From: Pseudomonas multiresinivorans
Lineage (GTDB): Bacteria > Pseudomonadota > Gammaproteobacteria > Pseudomonadales > Pseudomonadaceae
Assembly: GCF_012971725.1 (NCBI RefSeq)
Contig: NZ_CP048833.1
Span: 2,480,001-2,544,000, forward strand
Length of the DNA: 64,000 nucleotides
Direction: 5' to 3'
Made by a program: the position numbers and the translations under genes. Within the stretch, counting starts at the first letter, position 1. The number at the start of each line of letters is the position of its first letter. A model generated the notes under the pieces. The model did not search any database. It was given only the letters and a program-made list of their open reading frames with translations, and had not been told where the DNA came from. Positions 21,488-29,854 of the stretch are shown in pieces.

Positions 21488-23449
21488 TCAGGCCGGCGCT
21501 TCTTCCAGTTCCACCAGCGCTGTTCCTTCCGACACCAGCTCGCCTTCGCTGCAATACAGCGATTTCACCACGCCGGCGTGCGGCGCGCGAATGCTGTGTT
21601 CCATCTTCATGGCTTCGAGCACCACCAGTGCGGCGCCGGCTTCGACGCTCTGGCCAGGTTCTACCAGGATGCGCACGATGCTGCCGTTCATCGGCGCGCC
21701 CAGGCCGCCCTGGTGCGAATGCGCGGCTTCGGCCTCGGCGATGGCGTCGAAACGCTGCACGTTGACCAGCTCGCCGTTCCACTCCAGATAGAGGCTGTCG
21801 CCGCGGCGGATCACCTGATGGCGGCGGCGAATCTCGCCGTCCTTCACATCCAGCCACTGACCATCGAGCTGGGCGATGCGCTGCCCATCGGCGTGGCGCA
21901 GGCGTACCACCTGGGACTCACCCTTGGCCAGCAGGTGCAGGTCGGTCTCGCCCGGCAGGCCGCTGCGCCAGCCGCTCTGGGCGGACCAGGGCGAATGGGC
22001 GTCGTCGCCGCGCACGCGGGCGGCTTCGCTCTGCACCCAGGCTTCGCCGGCCAGTTGCCAGAAGCGCTCGGGCAGGGTGGTCGGAACCGGCAGCAGGGTG
22101 TCCTGATAACGGGCGATGAAGCCGGTGTCCAGCTCGCCCTCGGCGAAGGCCGGGTGGGCCAGCACGCGGCGCAGGAAGGCCAGGTTGGTCTTGAAGCCGC
22201 CGACCGCGGTTTCGGTGAGCATCGACAGCAGGCGCTGGCGCGCTTCCTCGCGGTTCTCGCCCCAGGCGATCAGCTTGGCCAGCATCGGGTCGTAGAACGG
22301 CGAAATGTCGTCGCCCTCGCGGATGCCGCTGTCGGTGCGGCGGCCAGGGCCGGCGGCGGGTTCGCGGTACAGCGCGAGGTGGCCGCTGGCGGGCAGGAAG
22401 CCGCCTTCCGGGTCTTCGGCGTAGAGGCGCACTTCGATGGCGTGGCCGTTCAGCGGCACCTGTTCCTGGGTGATCGGCAGCGGCTCGCCACGGGCGACGC
22501 GGATTTGCCAGGCGACCAGGTCGAGACCGGTGATGGCTTCGGTGACCGGGTGCTCCACCTGCAGGCGGGTGTTCATTTCCATGAAGAAGAACTGGCCGCT
22601 GCCTTCGTCGTAGAGGAACTCCACGGTGCCGGCGCCAACGTAGCCGATGGCCTGGGCTGCGCGTACGGCGGACTCGCCCATGGCGGCGCGCAGCTCGGAG
22701 GAGAGGCCCGGTGCCGGCGCTTCCTCGACGACTTTCTGGTGGCGGCGCTGGATCGAGCAATCGCGCTCGTTGAGGTACAGGCAATGGCCGTGCTGGTCGG
22801 CGAACACCTGGATTTCCACGTGGCGCGGCTTGGTCAGGTACTTCTCCACCAGCATGCGCGAGTCGCCGAAGCCGGACTGGGCTTCACGCTGGGCGGATTC
22901 CAGCGCCTCGGCCAGTTCGGCTTCGCGCTCGACCACCTTCATACCCTTGCCGCCACCGCCGGCGGCGGCCTTGAGCAGCACCGGGTAGCCGATGCGCTGG
23001 GCTTCGCGCTGGAAGGTGGCGTAGTCCTGCGCCTCGCCATGGTAGCCGGGCACCAGCGGCACGCCGGCGGTTTCCATCAGCGCCTTGGCGGCGGACTTGC
23101 TGCCCATGGCGTCGATGGCGCTGGCCGGCGGGCCGAGGAAGATCAGCCCGGCCTCTTCGCAGGCGCGGGCAAACCCGGCGTTCTCCGAGAGGAAGCCGTA
23201 GCCGGGGTGGATGGCCTGGGCGCCGGCAGCTTTCGCAGCGGCCAGCACGGCGTCCGCGCGCAGGTAGCTTTCAGCGGGCTTGGCGCCGCCCAGGTCGATG
23301 GCGATGTCCGCCTCTTCGACGTGGCGGGCGTTGCGGTCGGTGGCGCTGTGCACGGCTACGGTGGTCAGGCCCAGGGCCTTGGCGGTGCGCATCACGCGGC
23401 AGGCGATTTCGCCGCGGTTGGCCACCAGCAGGGTATCGATCTTCTTCAT
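21488..23449 (-). CDS. liuD: Methylcrotonyl-CoA carboxylase biotin subunit LiuD
   Basis: 653-residue alpha subunit of 3-methylcrotonyl-CoA carboxylase: biotin carboxylase domain (residues 1 to about 450, starting ANRGEIACRVMRTA), linker, and C-terminal biotin carrier domain with Lys615 in EAMKMEH. With LiuB it carboxylates 3-methylcrotonyl-CoA. The ATG at 23449 shares one base with the liuC stop (TGATG). The same frame is open upstream to 24190 but only as an antiparallel-length artefact through liuC. Confidence 0.95.
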   Translation of the reverse strand: MKKIDTLLVANRGEIACRVMRTAKALGLTTVAVHSATDRNARHVEEADIAIDLGGAKPAESYLRADAVLAAAKAAGAQAIHPGYGFLSENAGFARACEEAGLIFLGPPASAIDAMGSKSAAKALMETAGVPLVPGYHGEAQDYATFQREAQRIGYPVLLKAAAGGGGKGMKVVEREAELAEALESAQREAQSGFGDSRMLVEKYLTKPRHVEIQVFADQHGHCLYLNERDCSIQRRHQKVVEEAPAPGLSSELRAAMGESAVRAAQAIGYVGAGTVEFLYDEGSGQFFFMEMNTRLQVEHPVTEAITGLDLVAWQIRVARGEPLPITQEQVPLNGHAIEVRLYAEDPEGGFLPASGHLALYREPAAGPGRRTDSGIREGDDISPFYDPMLAKLIAWGENREEARQRLLSMLTETAVGGFKTNLAFLRRVLAHPAFAEGELDTGFIARYQDTLLPVPTTLPERFWQLAGEAWVQSEAARVRGDDAHSPWSAQSGWRSGLPGETDLHLLAKGESQVVRLRHADGQRIAQLDGQWLDVKDGEIRRRHQVIRRGDSLYLEWNGELVNVQRFDAIAEAEAAHSHQGGLGAPMNGSIVRILVEPGQSVEAGAALVVLEAMKMEHSIRAPHAGVVKSLYCSEGELVSEGTALVELEEAPA

Positions 23450-24246
23450 CAGACTTGCTCCTGCCAGGCCGGTTTGCGTTTTTCCAGGAAGGCGTGCAGG
23501 CCTTCCTGCCCCTCGGGGCTGATGCGGATGCGGGCGATGGCGGCTTCGGTGTAGCGGCGGCGTTCGGGGGTGAGTTCGCCGGCGCCGATTTCCTGGAACA
23601 GCGCCTTGCAGGCGACCAGCGCCGCAGGACTGTTGTTCATCAGGTTGGCGATCCAGGCCTCGGCCTCGTCGTCCAGTTCGGCGGCCGGGTAGTGCTCGTC
23701 GACCAGGCCCAGCTCGCGGGCACGGATGCCGCTGAAACGTTCGGCGGTCATGGCGTAGCGGGTGGCTGCTCGCTGGCCGATGGCCTTGGTGACGAAGGGG
23801 CCGATGGTGGCCGGGATCAGGCCGATGCGCACTTCGGACAGGCAGAACTGCGCGTCCTCGGCGGCCAGCACCATGTCGCAGCAGGCGGCCAGGCCGACAC
23901 CGCCGCCGAAGACTGCGCCCTGGACGATGGCGAGGGTCGGCTTCTTCAGTTGGTGCAGGTTGTAGAGCAACTCCGCGAGCTGCTGGGCGTCGTTCAGGTT
24001 GCCCTGGTAGTCCAGTTTCACCGATTCCTGCATCCACGCCAGGTCCGCGCCGCCGCAGAAGTGGCGGCCACGGCCGCGCAGCACGACGAGGCGCACGCGG
24101 TCGTCGTTGGCCACGGCGCCCAGCGCCTGGATCAGCTCGGCAATGGTCTGGGCGTTGAAGGCGTTGTTCTTCTCCGGGCGGTTCAGCCACAGGCTGGCGA
24201 CGCCGCGCGGGTCGATATCGAGCTCAATGTTTTCGAAAGTGGTCAT
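23449..24246 (-). CDS. liuC: 3-methylglutaconyl-CoA hydratase LiuC
   Basis: 265-residue crotonase-fold enzyme that hydrates 3-methylglutaconyl-CoA to HMG-CoA. The oxyanion-hole segments RGRGRHFCGGADL and QGAVFGGGVGLAACCDM and the EVRIGLIPATIGPFV region fit the methylglutaconyl-CoA hydratase type. Position between liuB and liuD fixes the role. Confidence 0.93.
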   Translation of the reverse strand: MTTFENIELDIDPRGVASLWLNRPEKNNAFNAQTIAELIQALGAVANDDRVRLVVLRGRGRHFCGGADLAWMQESVKLDYQGNLNDAQQLAELLYNLHQLKKPTLAIVQGAVFGGGVGLAACCDMVLAAEDAQFCLSEVRIGLIPATIGPFVTKAIGQRAATRYAMTAERFSGIRARELGLVDEHYPAAELDDEAEAWIANLMNNSPAALVACKALFQEIGAGELTPERRRYTEAAIARIRISPEGQEGLHAFLEKRKPAWQEQV

Positions 24247-24259
24247 TAGGGACTCCTGG

Positions 24260-24330
24260 GCTGCAGGCTGCAGGCCACAAGCTGCAGGCGAGAACTCTCT
24301 TGCCTGCAGCCTACCGCCTGTAGCCTGCCG
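24260..24330. repeat. GCTGCAGGC-rich repeat between liuB and liuC
   Basis: Imperfect repeats of GCTGCAGGC on one side and GCCTGCAGCCTACCGCC on the other can fold back on each other. This is a different family from the other intergenic repeats and fills nearly the whole 88-bp gap. Confidence 0.6.
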
Positions 24331-24334
24331 CCGC

Positions 24335-25942
24335 TTACATCCTGAATACGCCGAAGCGGGTCGCTTCGACAGGCGCGTTGAGCGAGGCGGAGAGGGCGAG
24401 GGAGAGCACGTCGCGGGTCTGCGCCGGATCGATCACGCCGTCGTCCCACAGGCGCGCGCTGGAGTAGTAGGGGTGACCCTGGCGCTCGTACTGTTCGAGG
24501 ATCGGCGCCTTGATCTTCGCCTCGTCCTCGGCGGACAGCGCAGAGCCTGCGCGTTCGGCCTGCTCGCGCTTGACCTGGGCCAGTACGCCGGCAGCCTGTT
24601 CGCCGCCCATCACGCCGATCCGCGCGTTGGGCCACATCCACAGGAAGCGTGGGTCGTAGGCACGGCCGCACATGCCGTAGTTACCGGCGCCGAAGCTGCC
24701 GCCGATGATCACGGTGAATTTCGGCACCTGGGCGCAGGCCACCGCGGTGACCAGCTTGGCGCCGTGCTTGGCGATGCCGCCGGCCTCGTACTTCTGGCCG
24801 ACCATGAAGCCGGTGATGTTCTGCAGGAACACCAGTGGGATGCCGCGCTGGCAGGCCAGTTCGATGAAGTGCGCGCCTTTCTGTGCGGCCTCGGCGAAGA
24901 GGATGCCGTTGTTGGCGAGGATCGCCACCGGGTAGCCGTGCAGATGGGCGAAGCCGCACACCAGGGTGGTGCCGAACAGCGCCTTGAACTCGTCGAATTC
25001 GCTGCCGTCGACCAGCCGCGCGATGATCTCGCGCACGTCGAAGGGCTGCTTGCTGTCCACCGGGATCACGCCGTACAGCTCGTCGGCGGCGTACAGCGGG
25101 GCGCGCGGGGCACGGGTGTTGAGCTTGCCCTGCTTGGTCCAGTTGAGGTTGGCGATGCAGCGGCGGGCGATGGCCAGCGCGTGTTCGTCGTCCTCGGCGT
25201 AGTGGTCGGCGACGCCCGAGGTCTTGCAGTGCACATCGGCGCCGCCCAGGTCCTCGGCGCTCACCACTTCACCAGTGGCGGCCTTCACCAGCGGCGGGCC
25301 GGCGAGGAAGATGGTGGCCTGGTTGCGCACCATGATGGTCTCGTCGCTCATCGCCGGCACGTAGGCGCCGCCAGCGGTGCAGGATCCCATCACTACGGCG
25401 ATCTGCGGGATGCCCTGGGCGCTCATGTTGGCCTGGTTGAAGAAGATGCGGCCGAAGTGTTCGCGGTCGGGGAACACCTCGTCCTGGCGCGGCAGGTTGG
25501 CGCCGCCCGAGTCCACCAGGTAGATGCACGGCAGGCGGTTCTGCTGGGCGATGGTCTGGGCGCGCAGGTGCTTCTTCACGGTCAGCGGGTAGTAGCTGCC
25601 GCCTTTCACCGTGGCGTCGTTGCCGACGATCATGCATTCCACGCCTTCCACGCGGCCGATACCGGCGACCACGCCGGCGGCGGCGACGTCTTCGCCATAC
25701 ACGTCATGGGCGGCGAGGGCGGAGACTTCGAGGAAGGGCGAGCCGGCGTCGAGCAGGCGGTTGATGCGCTCGCGCACCAGCAGCTTGCCGCGCGCGGTGT
25801 GCTTGGCCTGGGCGGCGGCGCCGCCGCCTTCGTGGACGCGGCCGAGGACGGCGCGCAGGTCCTGGACGTTCTCCAGCATGGTCGCGGCGTTGGCGGCGTA
25901 TTCCGGGGAACGGGTGTTGAGTTGGGTGCCGAGGATGGTCAT
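24335..25942 (-). CDS. liuB: Methylcrotonyl-CoA carboxylase carboxyltransferase subunit LiuB
   Basis: 535-residue carboxyltransferase beta subunit with the crotonase-like N and C halves. The glycine-rich segments GSCTAGGAYVPAMSDE and GGSFGAGNYGMCGRAYDP line the active site. The start at 25942 (MTILGTQLNTRS) gives the P. aeruginosa LiuB length; an upstream in-frame start at 26038 would run through a REP element. It follows liuA after about 130 bp. Confidence 0.95.
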   Translation of the reverse strand: MTILGTQLNTRSPEYAANAATMLENVQDLRAVLGRVHEGGGAAAQAKHTARGKLLVRERINRLLDAGSPFLEVSALAAHDVYGEDVAAAGVVAGIGRVEGVECMIVGNDATVKGGSYYPLTVKKHLRAQTIAQQNRLPCIYLVDSGGANLPRQDEVFPDREHFGRIFFNQANMSAQGIPQIAVVMGSCTAGGAYVPAMSDETIMVRNQATIFLAGPPLVKAATGEVVSAEDLGGADVHCKTSGVADHYAEDDEHALAIARRCIANLNWTKQGKLNTRAPRAPLYAADELYGVIPVDSKQPFDVREIIARLVDGSEFDEFKALFGTTLVCGFAHLHGYPVAILANNGILFAEAAQKGAHFIELACQRGIPLVFLQNITGFMVGQKYEAGGIAKHGAKLVTAVACAQVPKFTVIIGGSFGAGNYGMCGRAYDPRFLWMWPNARIGVMGGEQAAGVLAQVKREQAERAGSALSAEDEAKIKAPILEQYERQGHPYYSSARLWDDGVIDPAQTRDVLSLALSASLNAPVEATRFGVFRM

Positions 25943-25969
25943 GGCGTCTCCACGAGCGGGAAGGGATCT

Positions 25970-26050
25970 GTAGGAGCGAGGGGGGCGCCTAGCCCTTGCT
26001 CGCGAACAACCTCCGTAGCGGGGCCGGTTCGCGAGCAAGCTCGCTCCTAC
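25970..26050. repeat. Variant REP (with CTAG insert) plus family A arm
   Basis: 25970-26007 is the GTAGGAGCGAG...GGCGCCTAGCC...TTGCTCGCGAAC variant, paired with a normal reverse copy at 26027-26050. It lies between liuA and liuB. Confidence 0.85.
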
Positions 26051-26070
26051 AAAAGCATGGGCGTCAGTGT

Positions 26071-27234
26071 TCAGCGAGTCTCGTTGAACAGCTCGCGGCC
26101 GATCAGCATGCGGCGGATTTCGCTGGTGCCGGCGCCGATCTCGTAGAGCTTGGCGTCGCGCAGCAGGCGGCCGGTGGGGAACTCGTTGATGTAGCCGTTG
26201 CCACCGAGGATCTGGATGGCGTCCAGGGCCATCTGGGTCGCGCGTTCGGCGGTGTATAGGATCACCCCGGCGGCGTCCTTGCGGGTGGTCTCGCCACGGT
26301 CACAGGCCTGGGCCACGGCGTACAGGTAGGCGCGGCTGGCGTTGAGCTGGGTGTACATGTCGGCGACCTTGCCCTGGATCAGCTGGAACTCGCCGATGCT
26401 CTGGCCGAACTGCTTGCGGTCGTGGATGTAGGGGACGATCACGTCCATGCAGGCCTGCATGATGCCGATCGGGCCGCCGGCGAGGACCACGCGCTCGTAG
26501 TCCAGGCCGCTCATCAGCACCTTCACGCCGCCGTTGACCGCGCCCAGCACATTCTCTTCCGGCACTTCCACGTCATCGAAGAACAGCTCGCAGGTGTTCG
26601 AGCCGCGCATGCCCAGCTTGTCGAACTTGCTGCCACGGCTGAAGCCTTTCCAGTCGCGCTCGACGATGAACGCGGTGATGCCGTGGGCGCCTTTTTCCGG
26701 CTCGGTCTTGGCGTAGATCACGTAGGTGTTGGCGTCCGGGCCGTTGGTGATCCAGGTCTTGCTGCCATTGAGGACGAAGCGGTCGCCGCGCTTCTCGGCG
26801 CGCAGCTTCATCGACACCACGTCGGAGCCGGCGTTGGGCTCGCTCATGGCCAGGGCGCCGATGTGCTCGCCGCTGATCAGCTTGGGCAGGTACTTGGCCT
26901 TCTGCTCGGCGTTGCCGTTGCGCTTGATCTGGTTGACGCACAGGTTGGAGTGCGCGCCGTAGGACAGGCCGACCGACGCCGAGCCACGGCTGATTTCCTC
27001 GATGGCGATGACGTGGGCCAGGTAACCCATGTTGGCGCCGCCATATTCCTCCGCGACGGTGATGCCGAGCAGGCCCATGTCGCCGAACTTCTTCCACATG
27101 TCCGCGGGGAACAGGTTGTCGGAATCGATCTGCGCGGCGCGCGGGGCGAGTTCGCTGGCGACGAAGCCCTGCACCTGCTCGCGCAGCATGTCGATGGTTT
27201 CGCCGAGGCCGAAGTTGAGGGAGGGGTAGCTCAT
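26071..27234 (-). CDS. liuA: Isovaleryl-CoA dehydrogenase LiuA
   Basis: 387-residue FAD acyl-CoA dehydrogenase. Glu247 in GLDYERVVLAGG is at the helix-G position that serves as the base in isovaleryl-CoA dehydrogenases. The usual base position of other acyl-CoA dehydrogenases, in YEIGAGTSEI, lacks a glutamate. This points to isovaleryl-CoA rather than straight-chain substrates. It is the first enzyme gene of the liu operon, 55 bp after liuR. Confidence 0.95.
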   Translation of the reverse strand: MSYPSLNFGLGETIDMLREQVQGFVASELAPRAAQIDSDNLFPADMWKKFGDMGLLGITVAEEYGGANMGYLAHVIAIEEISRGSASVGLSYGAHSNLCVNQIKRNGNAEQKAKYLPKLISGEHIGALAMSEPNAGSDVVSMKLRAEKRGDRFVLNGSKTWITNGPDANTYVIYAKTEPEKGAHGITAFIVERDWKGFSRGSKFDKLGMRGSNTCELFFDDVEVPEENVLGAVNGGVKVLMSGLDYERVVLAGGPIGIMQACMDVIVPYIHDRKQFGQSIGEFQLIQGKVADMYTQLNASRAYLYAVAQACDRGETTRKDAAGVILYTAERATQMALDAIQILGGNGYINEFPTGRLLRDAKLYEIGAGTSEIRRMLIGRELFNETR

Positions 27235-27289
27235 TGGGTCACCTGTTGTACTTGTAATCGGATGAGAGAGAGCGGGCAGGGCGGCGAGA

Positions 27290-27694
27290 TCAGCTCGTGG
27301 CGCGCTGCTTGCGGGGTTTGTCGGTCTCGGCCATGGCCGCCAGGCAGCGCTCCTCGGCCGTGTCCAGTTCCAGTTTCATCTGCTCGATGTCGAGCAACTG
27401 TTGCTCAAGCTGCGCGCGGCGCGCGGTGATCTTGTCGAGGAAGGTCTGCAGCTGCCTGGTGTTGCCGCTGCTCGGGTCGTAGAGGTCGATCAGTTCCTTG
27501 CACTCGGCCAGCGAGAAGCCGATGCGCTTGCCGCGCAGGATCAGCTTCAGCGCCACCAGGTCCTTGGCGCTGTAGACGCGCTCCTGGCCACGGCGCTCGG
27601 GGCTGAGCATGCCTTGCTCCTCGTAGAAACGGATGGCACGGGTGGTGACGTCCAGTTCGCGGGCCAGCTCGGAGATGGTGTAGGTCGTGGGCAT
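27290..27694 (-). CDS. liuR: MerR-family leucine-catabolism regulator LiuR
   Basis: 134-residue MerR regulator with the HTH and wing (YTISELARELDVTTRAIRFYEEQGML) and a C-terminal coiled coil. It lacks the metal-binding cysteine pattern of mercury-type MerR proteins, as expected for a CoA-ester-sensing type. It heads liuRABCDE and has a palindromic operator just upstream. Confidence 0.93.
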   Translation of the reverse strand: MPTTYTISELARELDVTTRAIRFYEEQGMLSPERRGQERVYSAKDLVALKLILRGKRIGFSLAECKELIDLYDPSSGNTRQLQTFLDKITARRAQLEQQLLDIEQMKLELDTAEERCLAAMAETDKPRKQRATS

Positions 27695-27721
27695 GGGAAT
27701 CTTCTTGCTCGGTCGTTTACC

Positions 27722-27737
27722 TTTACGTTAACGTAAA
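27722..27737. promoter_or_regulatory. LiuR operator
   Basis: Perfect 16-bp palindrome TTTACGTTAACGTAAA, 28 bp upstream of liuR. It matches the TTTACGT/ACGTAAA type of site known for LiuR in gamma-proteobacteria. Confidence 0.8.
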
Positions 27738-27810
27738 CCTGCCTTGGGTCACTGTCAATACAGCTCGAAGGCGGCCCGGGAAGGTTTTGGAAAGGTCCTG
27801 CAAAGTTCAC

Positions 27811-27826
27811 TGGCGCGGGAATTGCC
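27811..27826 (+). promoter_or_regulatory. Sigma-54 promoter before the qhp-like operon
   Basis: TGGCGCG-GGAA-TTGCC, with GG and GC 10 bases apart, about 130 bp before the activator gene on the plus strand. It suggests the activator drives its own operon. Confidence 0.6.
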
Positions 27827-27911
27827 TGGCCATCGATATGAACCTTCCTACTGGGGACTTCCCCTTTACGGACGCCGCCTGCGGGTGTACACAGCCCTGA
27901 CCAGCCTGCGA

Positions 27912-27940
27912 GTTCCATGCCCTCAAAGAGAGCACGGAAC
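27912..27940. promoter_or_regulatory. Dyad in the leader of the qhp-like operon
   Basis: GTTCCATGC-N11-GCACGGAAC, with one mismatched pair, 15 bp before the activator start and downstream of the sigma-54 promoter. It may be an operator or a leader hairpin. Confidence 0.4.
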
Positions 27941-27955
27941 CTACCGGAGCGATGC

Positions 27956-29854
27956 ATGACTACAAGAACAATAAGCAGTGACCTGCTGCGCGAAGCCCAC
28001 CTTGCCCGTGAACACCTGCAGCAGGAGGGCGAAGTGCCCAACGGCGTGCTCCGCGAGGAGATCGACGCCTCCTGGCGGCGCAGCCTCGACCATGGCCTGG
28101 ACTGCTCCAACGGCACCGAGCATGGCCTCGACACGCGGATCAAGCCGGATGTGCTGCTGGCCGGCAATCGCCTGCTGCTGGACGCCGCTACCCCGGAACT
28201 CGACTACCTGCAACAACGTCAGGGGCACGACGGCGTGATCATCCTGGCCAATGCCGACGCCACCATCCTGTCCGTCGAAGGTGCCCGCGAGCGCATGCAG
28301 AGCAAGGGCCTTGCCGACATCGTCGAGGGCGCCTGCTGGAGCGAAGCCGCGCGTGGCACCAATGCGCTGGGCACCGCGCTGGTGGAAAAGCGCGCCACGC
28401 AGATCGACTGCGGCGAACACTTCCTTGACCGCCTGAGTCGCTTCTCCTGCACCTCGGTGCCCATCGAAGGGCCGCAGGGTACGTTGCTCGGCGTGCTCGA
28501 CATGACCCGCGAAGGTCCGCTGTCCGGCCCGCGGGAAAGCCTCTCGCTGCTCAGCCTCGCGGTATTCCAGATCGAGGCGCGGCTGTTCGCCGTCAGCCAT
28601 CCGGGGCAGGTGGTGATCGCCTTCCATTACCGTCGCCAGTACCTCGACTCAGCCTGGCAAGGCCTGCTGGCGCTGGGGCTGGACGGCAAGGTGCTGGCCG
28701 TCAGCGGCCAGGCCTGCCAGTTGCTCGGCGCCAACCGTGAATCCCTCGTCGGTCGGCGTAGCGAAGACTTCCTCGGCCTGCGCGGCGAGCAGCTTATCGC
28801 GCGGCTTTACCAGGGCGGCGTGGGCAGCCTGCAGACGCCCAAGGGTGAGCTGTTCTACAAGACCTTGCAGGCGCCGCTGCGCAGCCATGCGGTGCCGGTC
28901 AGCGCTCGTGCGCCGCGCCCGGCCGCCGGCCCCGATCTCGACGCCCTGGCCGGCAACCACCCGCGCTATGCCCGCGCCCTGCGCATGGCCCGCCAGGGGT
29001 TGGTCAACGAACTGCCGGTGCTGCTGCTGGGCGAAACCGGCAGCGGTAAAGAAGTGGTGGCCCGTGCCCTGCACCAGGCCAGCGCGCGCAGCGACAAGCC
29101 CTTCGTCGCGGTGAACTGCGCGGCGATTCCCGAAGGCCTGATCGAGTCCGAGCTGTTCGGCTATCGCGACGGCGCCTTCACCGGATCGCGGCGTGGCGGC
29201 ATGGTCGGCCGGCTGCAGCAGGCCCACGGTGGCACGCTGTTCCTCGACGAAATCGGCGATATGCCGCTGGCACTGCAAGCGCGTCTGCTGCGCGTGCTAC
29301 AGGAACGCAAGGTAGCGCCGCTGGGTGCCGGTGAAGAGCAGGACATCGACGTCGCGCTGATCTGCGCCACCCACCGCGACCTCAAGCGCCTGGTGGAAGA
29401 GAAACACTTCCGCGAGGACCTCTACTACCGCGTCAACGGCATCAGCGTGAAGCTGCCGGCGCTGCGCGAACGCGACGACCTCGCCGAGTTGGCAACCGGC
29501 GTGCTGGCTCGTCTCGGCGCGCCCAAGGTGAAACTCTCCGCCGAGCTGCTCGGCCTGCTGCGCGAATACCACTGGCCGGGCAACATCCGCCAGTTGGAGA
29601 TGGTCCTGCGCACCGCGCTGGCCATGCGCGAGGAGGGCGAGGAGGAACTGAGCCTCGATCACCTGCCGGACAGCACCCTGGACGAACTCAGCGTCGGCGA
29701 ACGCCCGCAGAGCGGCAGCATCCGCGAGAACGAACTGGAGCTGATCCGCCAGGCGCTGGAGCGCCACCAGGGCAACGTCTCCGCCGCCGCCGACGCGCTG
29801 GGCATCAGCCGCGCCACGCTGTACCGCAAGCTCAAGCAACTCAAGGTGGGCTGA
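27956..29854 (+). CDS. AcoR-type sigma-54 activator of the qhp-like operon
   Basis: 632-residue enhancer-binding protein: N-terminal GAF-type sensor (about residues 75-210), AAA+ domain with Walker A GETGSGKE at 359-366, and a C-terminal Fis HTH (NVSAAADALGISRATLYRKL). The sigma-54 contact loop reads GAFTGS (406-411) instead of GAFTGA. The ATG at 27956 follows CCGGAGCG; an upstream in-frame start at 27917 has no ribosome-binding site and overlaps a dyad. Its TGA overlaps the ABC transporter ATG (TGATG), so it is the first gene of a coupled operon and probably controls amine-oxidation genes. Confidence 0.85.
   Translation: MTTRTISSDLLREAHLAREHLQQEGEVPNGVLREEIDASWRRSLDHGLDCSNGTEHGLDTRIKPDVLLAGNRLLLDAATPELDYLQQRQGHDGVIILANADATILSVEGARERMQSKGLADIVEGACWSEAARGTNALGTALVEKRATQIDCGEHFLDRLSRFSCTSVPIEGPQGTLLGVLDMTREGPLSGPRESLSLLSLAVFQIEARLFAVSHPGQVVIAFHYRRQYLDSAWQGLLALGLDGKVLAVSGQACQLLGANRESLVGRRSEDFLGLRGEQLIARLYQGGVGSLQTPKGELFYKTLQAPLRSHAVPVSARAPRPAAGPDLDALAGNHPRYARALRMARQGLVNELPVLLLGETGSGKEVVARALHQASARSDKPFVAVNCAAIPEGLIESELFGYRDGAFTGSRRGGMVGRLQQAHGGTLFLDEIGDMPLALQARLLRVLQERKVAPLGAGEEQDIDVALICATHRDLKRLVEEKHFREDLYYRVNGISVKLPALRERDDLAELATGVLARLGAPKVKLSAELLGLLREYHWPGNIRQLEMVLRTALAMREEGEEELSLDHLPDSTLDELSVGERPQSGSIRENELELIRQALERHQGNVSAAADALGISRATLYRKLKQLKVG

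Noticed and set aside
21488..24190. Reading liuD as a 900-residue fusion protein
   Set aside because: The extra N-terminal part is an out-of-frame reading of liuC; the biotin carboxylase domain starts normally at 23449 with a coupled start.
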